Of a DNA stretch of 64,000 nucleotides, positions 53,209 through 64,000 are shown in pieces; within the stretch, counting starts at the first letter, position 1, and each line of letters opens with the position of its first letter. A model generated the notes under the pieces. It ran no database searches. It saw nothing but the letters and a program-made list of their open reading frames with translations, and had not been told where the DNA came from. Source of the stretch: Plenodomus lindquistii (lineage: Eukaryota; Ascomycota; Dothideomycetes; Pleosporales; Leptosphaeriaceae). Position numbers and translations under genes: made by a program. Location of the stretch: assembly GCA_025504975.1 (NCBI GenBank), contig JANUWI010000015.1, positions 620,001 through 684,000 on the forward strand, read 5' to 3'.

Positions 53209-56200
53209 CTACGGGTGTCCATGTGGTTTCGCTGAACTCTCTTCGCGGTATGAGCCCACCAGAGTTCCGGAAGACTTGTTCTTCTTCGTCTGTTCATCAT
53301 CGGAAGATGAGCTGGAGTGGCTGCTGCTGCCATCAGTGAGTCCAATGGTGCCATCCTTGGACTCCCGGCGAAGACGGTCTGCTTTGTCTTTGAGGAACTT
53401 GGCCTGCTCGGCCGCCCTCTGCGCACGGATCTGCTTCTTCCACATGGCGGCATAGTGGCCATTGCGGTCGAGAAGCTCCTCGTGGGTTCCACGCTCCTGT
53501 ACCTTACCCTTGTGAAGCACCAGGATTTGGTCAGCGTGAGTGATGGTACTCAGTCGGTGAGCGATAATCAGCATCGTACGCCCCTTGGCTAATGTCGTGA
53601 AAGCCTCCTGAATATGTTGTTCTGTCTCGGTATCAAGAGCAGCGGTTGCTTCATCAAGCATGATGATACGGGGATTCTTGATAATTGTGCGCGCAATAGC
53701 GACACGTTGTTTTTCACCCCCAGACAATCGTAGACCACGCTCGCCGACCTTGGTCTCGTACTTATCCGGAAAGCTCATAATCTTGTCATGAATACTGGCG
53801 GCTCTGCACGCCTCATGGACTTGCTCGTCAGTGGCATCTGGGTTGGCATACTTCAAGTTGTACATGAGTGTCTCGTTGAACAAAACGGTATCCTGGGGCA
53901 CAACACCGATGTGACTGCGGACCGAGTCGATGGTCAAATCTTCTACATCGTGTCCATCGACTTGAATGCTTCCCGACATGGTGTTGTAGAATCGGTAGAG
54001 CAGGCGGAAGACGGTCGACTTGCCGCCTCCAGACTCACCAACAAATGCAGTGGTTGTACCGGGTTCGCAGGTAAAGTCAAGCCCTGTCAGAGCAGGTTTA
54101 CGTTGGTCGTACGCGAAATGAACGTCCTGGAAGCGAAGGTTTCCCTCGCATGATGGCAGCGGAACGGCATCTTCCTTGTCCACCACGGTCGGCTGCTCCT
54201 TGAACAGCTCTAGCATGCGCTCCGAGTTGATCATAGCAGACTGAATCATCCTATAGAATGTGCCGAAGAAGTTGAGGGGGCTCTGAAGTTGGCCCATGTA
54301 CGTGATCAAGGTGACGAACTTGCCGACTTCTTGTTCTCCTGCAGCAACTTGATAGGCCGCGATGAAGCAGGTCACTAATAACCCAAGCATGAAAACCATG
54401 TTTTGCGTAATGTTCATAATGTTGAGCGAGAACAAGACCTTGTACTCGGCATTTTGATACTTCTTGACTGCTTCACGGTAACGGTTGAATTCGTATGCTT
54501 CAGCGTTGAAGTACTTGACCGTCTCGTACGAGACCATGGAATCGTTTCTAGACACGTTAGCTGATGTGTACGTTGGATGGGACAGGCGACTCACTTGACG
54601 GCATCTTCTTCACGATCCGCGTTGACCATTTCGCGGCGAATCTCCGCACGCCACTGGGCCATACGGATCGTCAGATAAATGTACCAGAAGGTCACGATGG
54701 CGATGACTAGTGCATAATAGGCGTCGAATCTGATGAGGAAGTAACCAATGGCCACGGCCAAGTCAATTAGCATGGGAACCACTGAAAAGGTCACCTGCTC
54801 CAAAAATGTGTTGATGGAGCTACCCTTTCCAAGCGCGGAAAGGACCTCGCCCGTCTTCTTACCAAGGTGGAAGTCGAGGCTAAGGCTGTGCACGTGCTCA
54901 AAGGCGGCAACGGACAGTTCACGATATGAGTACTGGGAGACGGGGATCCACAACGCCGACCGTGCAGAGCCAAGCACTCCGTTGCTGCCCTGCAAAAAAC
55001 GAAACGAGATGAAGATGATAATAGCGGTCCATGGGTTTCCTTTGCTCCGGTCTCCCAGACGATCCACAATGTTACCAAGCTGGTCGGGAACAAGCAAGTT
55101 GACAACACGCTGGGCGAGGACCAAGAGGAAGCACAAAATAACTACGACCTGCAGTTTGCGATCCTTGGAGGGCCAGAGGTAGGGAAAGAAGACGTGGTAG
55201 CCTTTGATATACTCCCACCAGCTGCGGGCTGGGGCGCCAGTGGGTCTGCTCCAGGCAGGCGGCGCACCTTCAGTGTGCTGGTGTTTGCCACCAACGGGGT
55301 GGACTGTGCCGTAAGAGCCGTTGGCATGACCATTCTCGGCGTGGCCGTTGCCGTCAGGAGCCGCCAAGAGCGATGTGGCTTCGCCTGGACTTGCTGGCTC
55401 TTGGGCGGCTCTTCGCTGAGGCAATGTGACGAAGATGACGTAGAAGCCGATCATGGCTAGCAGGAGGACGAGACGGAGCAGGTCCATGGCGACCTCGGCG
55501 GCTTCCCAGTCGGTCATGCGGAAGTGCATGCGTGGGCTCGGGGCTCCCGCGGTGGGTGCTTTGTGTGCATGTGTGTAGATGGCGAACGAGCAGGCCACGA
55601 GGACTATCTCTAGCACTGCGGCCAAGCTCCATGTGGCCAGATGGGCCACGGTGGGCGAGGGCTTTGAATCGAGGAGGGAGATGAGGAAGAGGCAGTAGAC
55701 GAAGAAACCACCGACGAGGTAGATCTGGCAGGCAGTGTTAGCTGAGAGGTGCCTGTGGGTACAAGAGAGAGACTTTGCGGCGCATGTACGTACCACGACT
55801 TGTTTGCCGGCCCAGTAGTGCTCCTGCTTGTCGACGAGGGCGTGGGTGATGGCGACGACCGAGTTGCCGATAAAGGTCAGGGCGGTGGCTAGGGAGACCC
55901 ACTCAAAGACGCGTTTCTGCGTGTGGGTGACATCGTCGTGGGCCGTCTTCTTGACAAAGTTGCGGGTGGGATCGGTTGCAGGCAGGGGCTTGCCTCCGGG
56001 GCCCGTGGTGGTGGGTTTGGCGATATTAGCATTACTATTAGAGGCGGCGATGCTGCGGAGGGTGAAGGCGGCCAGGAAGAAGAAGAGCAGCAGGATGGGG
56101 TAGGCGTATTGCAGGACAGTGACAATGGAGCGCAGGGGGGCGGCATGGCTCCAGCGGGCGTGGGCTACGGCCATGTAGTCGAGGTCGAGGTCGAGGTCGA

Positions 56201-56249
56201 GGTTGATGTAGTCGAGGTCGCGCGGGACCTGGAGCAGCGGCTCGGCCAT
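53209..56249 (-). CDS. HMT1-like vacuolar ABC half-transporter (ABCB/ATM family)
   Basis: Exons 56249-55794, 55724-54595 and 54547-53209 give 974 residues. An N-terminal block of about five extra membrane helices, typical of heavy-metal-tolerance transporters, precedes a six-helix ABC membrane domain and one nucleotide-binding domain: Walker A FVGESGGGKST near 700, signature LSGGEKQR near 803, Walker B IIMLDEATAALD, H-loop IIAHRLSTI. KNDSMVSYETVKYFNAE, rebuilt over the second intron, is a hallmark of the ATM/HMT1 group. Fission-yeast Hmt1 moves phytochelatins or glutathione conjugates into the vacuole, giving cadmium tolerance. The tail is Ser/Asp-rich. A hexamer repeat encodes LDLDLDLD near residue 18. 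The 69-nt first intron is in frame without a stop. The start MAEPLLQVP was preferred to an ATG ten codons upstream. Confidence 0.93.
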
Positions 56250-56986
56250 GGTCGTCGTGTATAGCTTCTCTCGACACAAAGTGAGACGTGCATGCGAGGG
56301 CTCACCACCAGCGGTCGGGGACGGGCTGGGCAGGAAGGGGCGGAGGGCTGGGGGGAAGGAGGGACGCAGGAGGTGTTAGTGCGAGGGAAGGCGCAACATG
56401 GCAGACAGAGGTGAGAAGGCAAAGGCAGCAGACGGCGCAGGCTTCTTGTGCTTTGGGGACGACTAGGCTATAGAGAGAAGAGAGAGAGACTGCGCGTGGA
56501 CTGGATGGAGCCAGCCGCTAGAGCAAGTGGGCAAAGAGCAGCTCGCGGGTGCAGGTGGCGCGCAGGCCTGCACCGAGCGAAGTCGATTTGCGGTCTAGGC
56601 GCGCCCATGGCCTGCGTCGTCGCCGCTGCAAGGCCACAGCCACTGTCAACCCGGCCGGCCCACTGCATTCCACCCCACTGGCACCCCTAGTATGTATGTA
56701 CTATGTACGTATGTACAGTGCGGTAGCATGCATGCAGGCCTGCTCACTGCTGCTACACCTACATATCCTACTATCTAGAGTAGAGCACAGCGTCTACTAG
56801 ACGACTAGCTATCGCCGCCGTCCGTGTCCATTGTACCGGCCCGTCCACTGCCCCCGACTCTGCAGTCTCGCCCTCTCTCTCCCCAGTCCAGCAGAGCTTC
56901 TCCATCACATCATCAGCTGCACAGTGCAGCATGCCTGCGCCGCCCTCCACCACCACGGCCCTCTCCTCGTCCACCCACCCGTCCAC
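56250..56986. promoter_or_regulatory. Divergent upstream region of HMT1-like gene and RTC1
   Basis: It carries both promoters. TATGTATG-type repeats at about 56690-56715 and a GCATGCATGC palindromic string are the only notable patterns. Confidence 0.5.
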
Positions 56987-59900
56987 ATGACGGACCGTCG
57001 CACGTCGTCAGCTGTCGGCGCCATCCCCCCACCCGCGCCACCGTTGCCCCCGCCAAAACAGAAGCAGCGCTCGTACTTTGAGCGTTTCGTCGCCCAGCCC
57101 TTGACGGCCTATGGCTCGCGCCCGACCACCATTCAGACAAGTCGCGCCGACGGCCTCCCGAACCCCCTAGTCCCAAAGCTGCCAGGGTCAGTCAGAGTCC
57201 TTAGTCTCCTCCACTCTCCACTGTCCACCTGCCATCCCATTTATAGACCACGCCTCGCCCATGACTGTTTCCACCCTTCCCTGTCCCCCTTCCTTGTCGC
57301 TGTCCCGACACAATGTACCTACCCCTCCCTCCCATGATTGTCCCTCTTCTCCTCGATCCACTCACCTCCTGCCATGTTGCCCGTCTCACCCCAACCTAAC
57401 CTGCCTTTTCCAATTCACCTCTCCCGCCGCCCGCTGAGTAGACTCCTGCAGCATTCGCACTGGCTACTCGCAGGATGCAAGCCACAAGACGGGCCTAGAC
57501 ATCTCGGCCCTCGACATCAACCGTGAGCGCACCCATGCCGTGCTTGCTGGCAAGGAGATTCTCAAAACAGTGCGCGTACACGACGCCAAGATTGTCGACC
57601 AAGTCAATCTTCGCGCTGCAGTCCTCAACTACTCCGAGTCCCATGTCAGACAGCGCGAGGGCTTGGGCATCCACGATGTCAAGTGGTCTCACGGCCAGTT
57701 CAGCTCGCATATTGCCACTGCTGCCGCAAATGGAAAAGTCATCCTGTACGACCTGAACCGCGCAAGTGTGGAGCTCACTAGATTGCACGAGCATACACGT
57801 CAGGTACATAAGCTGGCCTTCAACCCCCACCAGGGTCATTTGCTCTTGTCTGCAAGCCACGACGGTACTGTCCGCATGTGGGACTTGCGCGACATGCGTA
57901 GAGATGTCACAACATGTCGCAGCCGAGACCAGTATCAAGGTATCAATGGTGGTGTTCGAGACGTCCAATGGTCACCTACCGATGCTGTCGAATTTGCCTT
58001 TGGCACTGACAACGGCACCATCCAGCGATGGGACTTTCGCAACAACAAGGGACCAAAGCAAAAGGTCACGGCACACGATCAGCGCATGTGCACCTCCATC
58101 GACTGGCATCCTGACGGAAAGCATCTTCTCAGTGCCGGAGTAGATCGCACAGTCAAGGTCTGGGACTTCTCCATCACTGCTCGTCGACAAAAAGCTGCGT
58201 GGACTTTATACACGCCCTACCCTGTCCATGGCGCCAAGTGGCGACCTCCTTACTGGTCTGATGACTTTCAAGAGAATGGTGCATACCAGTGCACACAACT
58301 GGCAACTTCGTATGATCGCGAGCATCCCGTTATCCATGTATGGGACTTTCGTCGGCCATTTTTGCCTTTTCGAGAGATTAACAAATTCGCGACTGCGCCT
58401 TCTGACATGCTGTGGCACTCGCGTGATACTCTTTGGACCGTTGGCAGAGAGGGAGTCTTTCAGCAAAATGATGTCCACCATGCACCAAAGACTGTTGATC
58501 GACGTAACTTGCAGGCTATCGCTGTGTCGCCCAGCGGAGAAGTTGGAGGCGTTTCACAAAAGCGGCCGCGAAGACGACTCTCTGCAGGACTAGCTTACGC
58601 CGACGACACTTACACTGACTCACGTGACAAGCGTAACAGCCCCGAGAAACCCAGGCTCAGGAGTTCGGCAGATGACAGTCTAGATGACAGCTTCCTGGTT
58701 TCCTCCATGAAAGTTTATCAAGCTGGTGGGGCAACCAGCAGATCCTCCAGATCCTTTGGTAGCACGCCGCCATCAGATTCGGCACCAAAAGTCATGTTCC
58801 TAACTGGCTCTATGGTCGCATACGGCGCGTCATTCAAACCCGATCAGGTCGGGTTCCGCGGAGCGCTCCCAGGCGCGATGAATCCACAAATAATTGCATA
58901 TCTCGCCCAAAAGTACAAGGCCTTGTCACTCTCAAATCCCCCAGATTTGGAGTCATTCGTACACATTGATAGGGTCTTTGAACAAAACGCAGAGTATGCG
59001 CAAAATGCTGCGATGCACAGGCTCGCACAGTCGTGGAGAGTGGTTGGTGCATCCATCAGCGTTGCAACGAGGCGTCGTGCAGAGCTCCATTGCCAGCAGA
59101 GGAGGCTACGGACATCTGCTCCACAGACAGGGCAAGCTAACGGGGAAGATCAGCACGACAGGCACCTTGCGCTCCCGCCAAATCCTGCAGTACGTGCTAT
59201 ACTCGGCGCGTTGGATACTAAGTCGCGGTCATCCTCGCCTATCGCGACTGTTGAGAGCACGTCTAATCTACCCACTCCTTTGGCTCGTCCAAAAACTGGT
59301 GAAGACGGCAAAGCCAACGGATGTAAACTCCCTGACCTGCTCGACATTGATCAAGAGCACATTGATCAGCTCCCACCTGCCGTTACAGGACCACCAACAC
59401 ATGCACTGAACTCGCTGGATCCGAGTGGGACACCTGGACACACCAAGTTCAACGGCCCACAGTGGTATCAGTCTGCTGATGGTCTAGAAGAACGCCGTGC
59501 TCTCGTCGGTAGCTATCGGGCGTCACCACGTATACCTTTGAGTTTTGCTTCAAGAGATGCTGCAGGGGCCAACGTCAATGCTCCTCCTCCGCTAGAGCGA
59601 CATGACTCCAATGAGAGCTTTGCCATGTTCTCTGCGTCTTCTGAATCGCAAAAGGGCAATTCTGTACCTAGTTCAAGCTCACTGGCAAGCGGTAACTCGC
59701 ATACTCTAAGCGCCAAGTCGCCATCCAATAGTTGGCGAATCGAGCAGCCTCATTCGAGCTTCGGGAAGACTAGGCCCCCTAGCTCAGCACGGGATCAGCA
59801 TTTTGGTCTGGGTCAGAGCTTTCCGATTTCTCCTACTACGATGCCTGTCAATGCTGGTGCCATAAAATATGGCGTTACTGCTCAACACCACCAGGATCTT

Positions 59901-61427
59901 ACGGATCGTGAAGCTGAGCAACATTTTGCATATGGTAGCAGTGAACGGGCCGTAGAAGACATGGAGCACCTACGACGAAACAACCAATTACTTCGCCACG
60001 ACAGCTCAGAGTCTGAGGCATATGCAAGCACCACTGGCTCCTCAATTGATTGCAATGCTGAGCTGGAGGCGAGCGGCACCATTATTGCAGACTTTCACCA
60101 AGATGAAAAACTACCACGTGGCTCCAAGGCATTAGGGCGTTTGCATGATACCGAAAATACACGTTGTATCGAAGACATTGTGACACCGCTAATCGAGTCG
60201 CTGAACGACGATGGGCTCATCCTAGCAGACTATCAGGCCATGCATGTTGATGCAGAAGAGGGATCTGCCTTCTCTGTGATTGGCTTGCTGGAGCACCTCA
60301 TTGATTACCATGTCAAAGCCGGAGATGCCCAGTTTTCATCTTTCCTTCTTTTACTCCTAGTTCCGCTCCTACCTCAGACGCACAATCCTGCTGATACCCC
60401 AGGTATAGATGTGGCAGAAGTCTTGACTGCGTTTACAGAGACGTTCATCGCTCTAGGACTGACACCAACTCAAGCCAAGGCAATTCTCTCCACACAGCTA
60501 AGCCAGCTGATCGCTACCGGTGTCAATCCCTATCAGGCGGAATCAATTCTGAGTACCTACCATGGGCAATTGCACAGTCTATCATTGTTCAATTCCGCCG
60601 CCGAACTACGTCGCTTGGCATATCCCACCTACCCAGCAGTCTACGAACAAGCACTCAAGGATACCCAGATTGGTCTCCTCTGCCTAAGTTGCAAAGCACC
60701 TATCAACAACCCTAAGAATAAGATGCGATGCGAAACGTGCAAGAGAGCCCAGGCTCCTTGCCCCATCTGCTGGAGCAGATACCCAGCTTTTGAACCTCCT
60801 ATCGTGAAGAAGAAGTCCAAAGCAAAGTATCGCGCTACTATCAATGAACAAAACGTTCATAGACGCAACAGGTCGTCACTCACATCACATCAAGTCCCCG
60901 CTGCTGATGCCGCAAGGAGCGATTCTCCAGCCAACCCATTAGACTGGTCCCCACCGCCTGCCACACTCTGGACTTGGTGTCCACTCTGTGGCCACGGCGG
61001 CCACACAAACTGTCTTTCTACGTGGTTTACCGATTCCGTGCTTTCAGAAGGCGCATGTCCCACCGAAGGCTGCCTGTGCGACTGCGTGTCTGGGCTGCGC
61101 CGCGAGTATAAGATGGCAGATCTCGCGCGCAAAAAAGCGGAAAAGGAGATGGCCAAGGTGGTAAGGAAGGGTGATGATTGGAAGGTGGGGGAGAGCAGGG
61201 CGGTGGAGGCGGTAAGGGCAAAGGCGTTGGATGCGTTGGGTGAGGGACAGCAGGAGGAGCTGGGCGTGGAGGGAGGGGGACGGAAGAGAGAGGAGGCAAG
61301 GAGAGTGCGTGTAAGGGTTCCGGGACGGAGCGATAGTCCAGCGATTGGCACTGGTGCTGGAACGCTCTCGAGTGGGCCGTCTCAAGGTTCGGCAGGCTCG
61401 ACGTTTGGCAAGGCATCGAGGTCGTAG
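56987..61427 (+). CDS. RTC1: RTC1/SEA2 (WDR24 homologue), SEA/GATOR2 complex subunit
   Basis: Exons 56987-57186 and 57452-61427 join over a 265-nt intron to give 1391 residues. After a Pro-rich leader the WD40 propeller starts with GYSQDASHKTGLDISALDINRE (made by the splice) and runs to about residue 380, with blades such as LLLSASHDGTVRMWDLRD and HLLSAGVDRTVKVWDF. A long low-complexity middle follows. Residues 1140-1275 form a RING-like zinc module: CLSCKAPINNPKNKMRCETC, CPICWSRYP, WCPLCGHGGHTNCLSTWF and CPTEGCLCDC. This matches fungal Rtc1 (restriction of telomere capping 1), the WDR24 subunit of the vacuolar coat that relays amino-acid status to TORC1. The first exon was chosen because it alone supplies an in-phase start. 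Confidence 0.94.
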
Positions 61428-63851
61428 CCTCTGTGTCGTTATACACATTCGACCTGTTCGACGGTTCCTATATGTTGTAATACTCGACATTGAACCCACT
61501 GCCCTACAAGGTACATGGAATCCCATTCTCCACATTTGTGCTTACCGGAACCCATGCCCAAGCGCCCCAAACAAGCGTTGCACAACCACTGGCCACGGAG
61601 CTGCCCGCATCCCGCAGCAGTGGCAGCACGCGTCCCGCATCATGCACACCGCTTGTGTGCCCACAAGGGCCAGCCAAGCCCCCACCTCACCCGTGCACAA
61701 CCTGCTCCCGCTTCCCCGGATATGGGACGACTAGAGTAAGATATAACTGTAGGATATTCTGCAACGTTGGGCTGCACCCCCCCCCCCCCTGTCCAAGTTT
61801 GACGAATCACCAGGCCCAGGCCCAAAGCAGCGATTCGTCAAACTTGACAGGGGCGCAACCCGACGTGCAAACATCCTGTATGTATTACGATTTCGTGGCG
61901 CCCTTTGTGGGGCTGCCACGTTGTGCATTGCACATGGCGTGTTACTTACCGACTTGTGGCTGGTGGTACAGTTGTGGGTACCGAGATTGACGTGCGGATG
62001 ATGGAATGCGTAGGGCTGATGTTGCATGAGTAGTTGATGCGCTGGCGAGACAAGGTTACGAGTGCTTGAAGCAGAATGCAATGATATAGCCGTCATGCAA
62101 CGTGTTGATGAGGTGTTGCTTAGGAAGGTTTACTGTGCTCTTGGGCCTGGGTCATATGTACACGGATATAAGTGTGGCCAGTCACCAATCCACCGGGCTC
62201 GCTAAATGGGCTTTCTCTCGTTGGCGTGCATCCCTATTCCCAATCGACTTGCTACTACTGCTGTGCAAGGTACAGAAGCCGTCGCGTGCGACCTGTCTCT
62301 TACTGATCCACGTTGCACACGCTATGTCAAAGATACCAGATGACCTACCGAGCTATGTATCGGCACCAATCTAGGCCTTTCCAAACACTCCGACTCGTGT
62401 TTGCTGCTCCTTATTCCGGAAGCTAGAGAATCTCTATACGTAAGAAGCTACCAATACTCGCGAGTGGGTGAGAACATCACGGACACCCTCGCCATTCGTT
62501 TTGATATGATGAAAAAGGTACGTGGTTATCGTATATAGATCTGGACTTGTTCAAGATGTACTGTCGCCATCCTCGAGCACTTCTGATCGGTGGCCTTGCC
62601 ATCGGTGTGACTCACGTACTCCCGTAGCGGACCGCTGAGGACGCACCACGCGTTGCGAATCTCTCGCGATCCGCGCAATTCCCGCCACCAGGGTACCTGT
62701 CGATGTACATTACTGGGATCAGAGAGATACATGCGATTGTGCGAATATTGAGGTCGTGATATCTTACAGGGTAGCGGGGTTACGGTGCCGTATCAAAGGC
62801 ATTGTCTTATGGTTGGACATTATGGCCATGTCGCAGGTAGTCGGGTTGTATGCCATATGAAGAAAGCTGCTTGACCACCGTGTAGTATCGATTTCGGTGG
62901 TGTCGCATATAGTTAGACAAGGATGTACTGTGTTTTCTATCGGACTGCACATAACCATGACCATTTATCAAAAACGCGCGAGCAACAGTATCTTCTCCGG
63001 AGGTTTTCGGGTGAAGATACGTGTGCCTGATTGCATGAGGGCACGTCAGTTGAATACGTGTATTGTACTGCATGACCGTCCCGGCAAAGTTCCGGACGCA
63101 GATTGCGGTACGAGCGCATGGGTAGCATTGACACAGCGCATAAGACGCTGGCTCCCAACGACGCATTATGTGATCGTAGTAGTTAGTACTAGTGGTGTAA
63201 ACTCCCTGCACTTGCCAAAGGCGGATCCGCACCAGGTGTTTCTTGTGGATCTGCGCGTACGAAGATGATAAGCCTTGGATTGGGCCAATTCATCGTGTTG
63301 AACAGGACCATGACACGACTGTGTGATGTATGTCGTCGGCAGACTTCTGACAGCATCGCAATAAATGTGCATCCTGTGACATGGAAAATGGAGTGCATGT
63401 ATCTGAATTGTGTCGATGATCGATAGCGGGTACTGTGCTTGAGAGGGTTGGCGCAACGAATATCTGAATGGGGGCGTCACGTTGTAGCTTCGCAGCGTCG
63501 AATCGTCCTGTGCGGTTGCGCTGCGGTCAGTGTACAAACTGTCCAGTCAGCTATAGGTTAACCCAGCTCGACGTCAGTCCATCCACATCACTCTTCAGGA
63601 TGCGACTGCAATGGCCTTGGAAATGCATTTGTGAATTTGGTGGTATGTCTGTCTCAATCGACTGCCATTTATCGTGATACCGTTGGTCCTCGTGAAAAAG
63701 GTGATGAAGGCCTAAGTCGCCGTGAAATGCATGCCTATGCCTTCGAGAGGCAGTTCAGATTCCGAAATCCTGTAACACGTCAGCCAAGACGTTCATTCCA
63801 CTTCCAATCTGCGTTGTATGGGTCATACCTCTACCCCATGTCCCCGAACAT
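61428..63851. other. Intergenic region with a foldback element
   Basis: No frame here has coding features. Apart from the inverted repeat listed separately, nothing is recognised over 2.4 kb. Confidence 0.5.
61745..61890. mobile_element. Foldback / MITE-like inverted repeat
   Basis: The left arm, about 61751-61808, and the right arm, about 61832-61885, are reverse complements around a loop of about 23 bases. The inner 20 bases (AAGTTTGACGAATC and flanks) match almost perfectly; further out the arms still align with differences that are mostly C/T and A/G transitions, and the left arm has an expanded C run. Small size, no ORF and an intergenic place fit a miniature inverted-repeat element; a decayed foldback transposon is the alternative. 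Target-site duplications were not resolved. Confidence 0.6.
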
Positions 63852-64000
63852 CTACCGGGACGCGCTCCAGACAGACTTGAGAAAGCCGTCCTTCTGTGTG
63901 AGCCTGTTGAAGCTGTCGTCGCTCTCGCCCATGGCGCGGACGAAGCCGGAGAGGGCGTAGACCTGGTTCTCGCCGGTGTAGCGACCGTTCTCGTCAACCT
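63852..64000 (-). CDS. 3' end of an unidentified gene, runs off right edge
   Basis: The minus-strand frame from 64000 to the TAG at 63854-63852 reads NGRYTGENQVYALSGFVRA, then GESDDSFNRLTQKDGFLKSVWSASR. Codon use is strongly C/G at third positions, like the highly biased genes in this window, and differs from the flanking intergenic DNA, which supports it being coding. About 49 residues are visible and I do not recognise the family. Confidence 0.6.
   Translation of the reverse strand, partial: VDENGRYTGENQVYALSGFVRAMGESDDSFNRLTQKDGFLKSVWSASR

Noticed and set aside
62807..63232. 141-codon minus-strand frame in the right intergenic region
   Set aside because: Cys/His/Tyr/Arg-rich chance composition with no signal peptide, motif or splice support.

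Overview
This window is nuclear DNA of a filamentous ascomycete. The evidence is many short spliceosomal introns (about 48-90 nt, GTRNGT donors, CTAAC-like branch sites), single-copy fungal housekeeping genes (RPD3-type deacetylase, RPN11, SSU72, RTC1/SEA2, HMT1-like ABC transporter, NBP2) and secreted fungal families (M36 fungalysin, AA8-type cytochrome domain). The mix fits Pezizomycotina, and Dothideomycetes/Pleosporales is my best guess by gene style. This placement is inference; no rRNA or tRNA was recognised.

Layout. 1-928: 5' part of a dihydroxy-acid dehydratase paralogue with an 8-nt microexon (minus). 2704-4806: a fused alpha/beta hydrolase and capping-type Cys phosphatase. 6077-7600 and 9175-10075: divergent NBP2-like SH3 protein and SSU72 CTD phosphatase. 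10412-14732: fused HyuA-HyuB oxoprolinase/hydantoinase. 15.3-19.7 kb is accessory-like: an interrupted low-complexity ORF, then a secreted AA8-domain protein whose C-terminus is a tandem array of Kex2/Ste13-style peptide units. 19754-21661: fungalysin. 22501-23720: ERD2-like receptor with a long acidic tail. 26414-27799: Myb/SANT-like nuclear protein. 27.8-32.2 kb: gene desert. 32223-35591: aldo-keto reductase and GH31 alpha-xylosidase-like enzyme. 35682-37540: secreted flavin amine oxidase. 38903-40537: purine-cytosine permease. 40941-42616: coiled-coil protein with a Cys-rich end.

43.3-61.4 kb is dense housekeeping: RPN11 and RPD3/RpdA (divergent), a prodomain-less metacaspase and an AP endonuclease (divergent, 250 bp apart), a GFA-fold enzyme, a DJ-1/PfpI protein, an HMT1-like ABC transporter and RTC1/SEA2 (divergent). 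61.4-63.85 kb is non-coding but holds a foldback (MITE-like) element. The right edge holds the 3' end of an unidentified minus-strand gene.

The strongest candidate for something undescribed is the gene at 17641. It has a signal peptide, a cytochrome-like domain that seems to lack its heme histidine, and about four 60-bp units ending in W-S-[IV]-A-Y-like cores followed by KKR/RKR and EAEA-type spacers, the layout of alpha-factor or ribosomal cyclic-peptide precursors. A fifth core lies directly behind the annotated stop. Exon joins throughout were worked out by reading frames and splice signals by eye and are not supported by transcripts.
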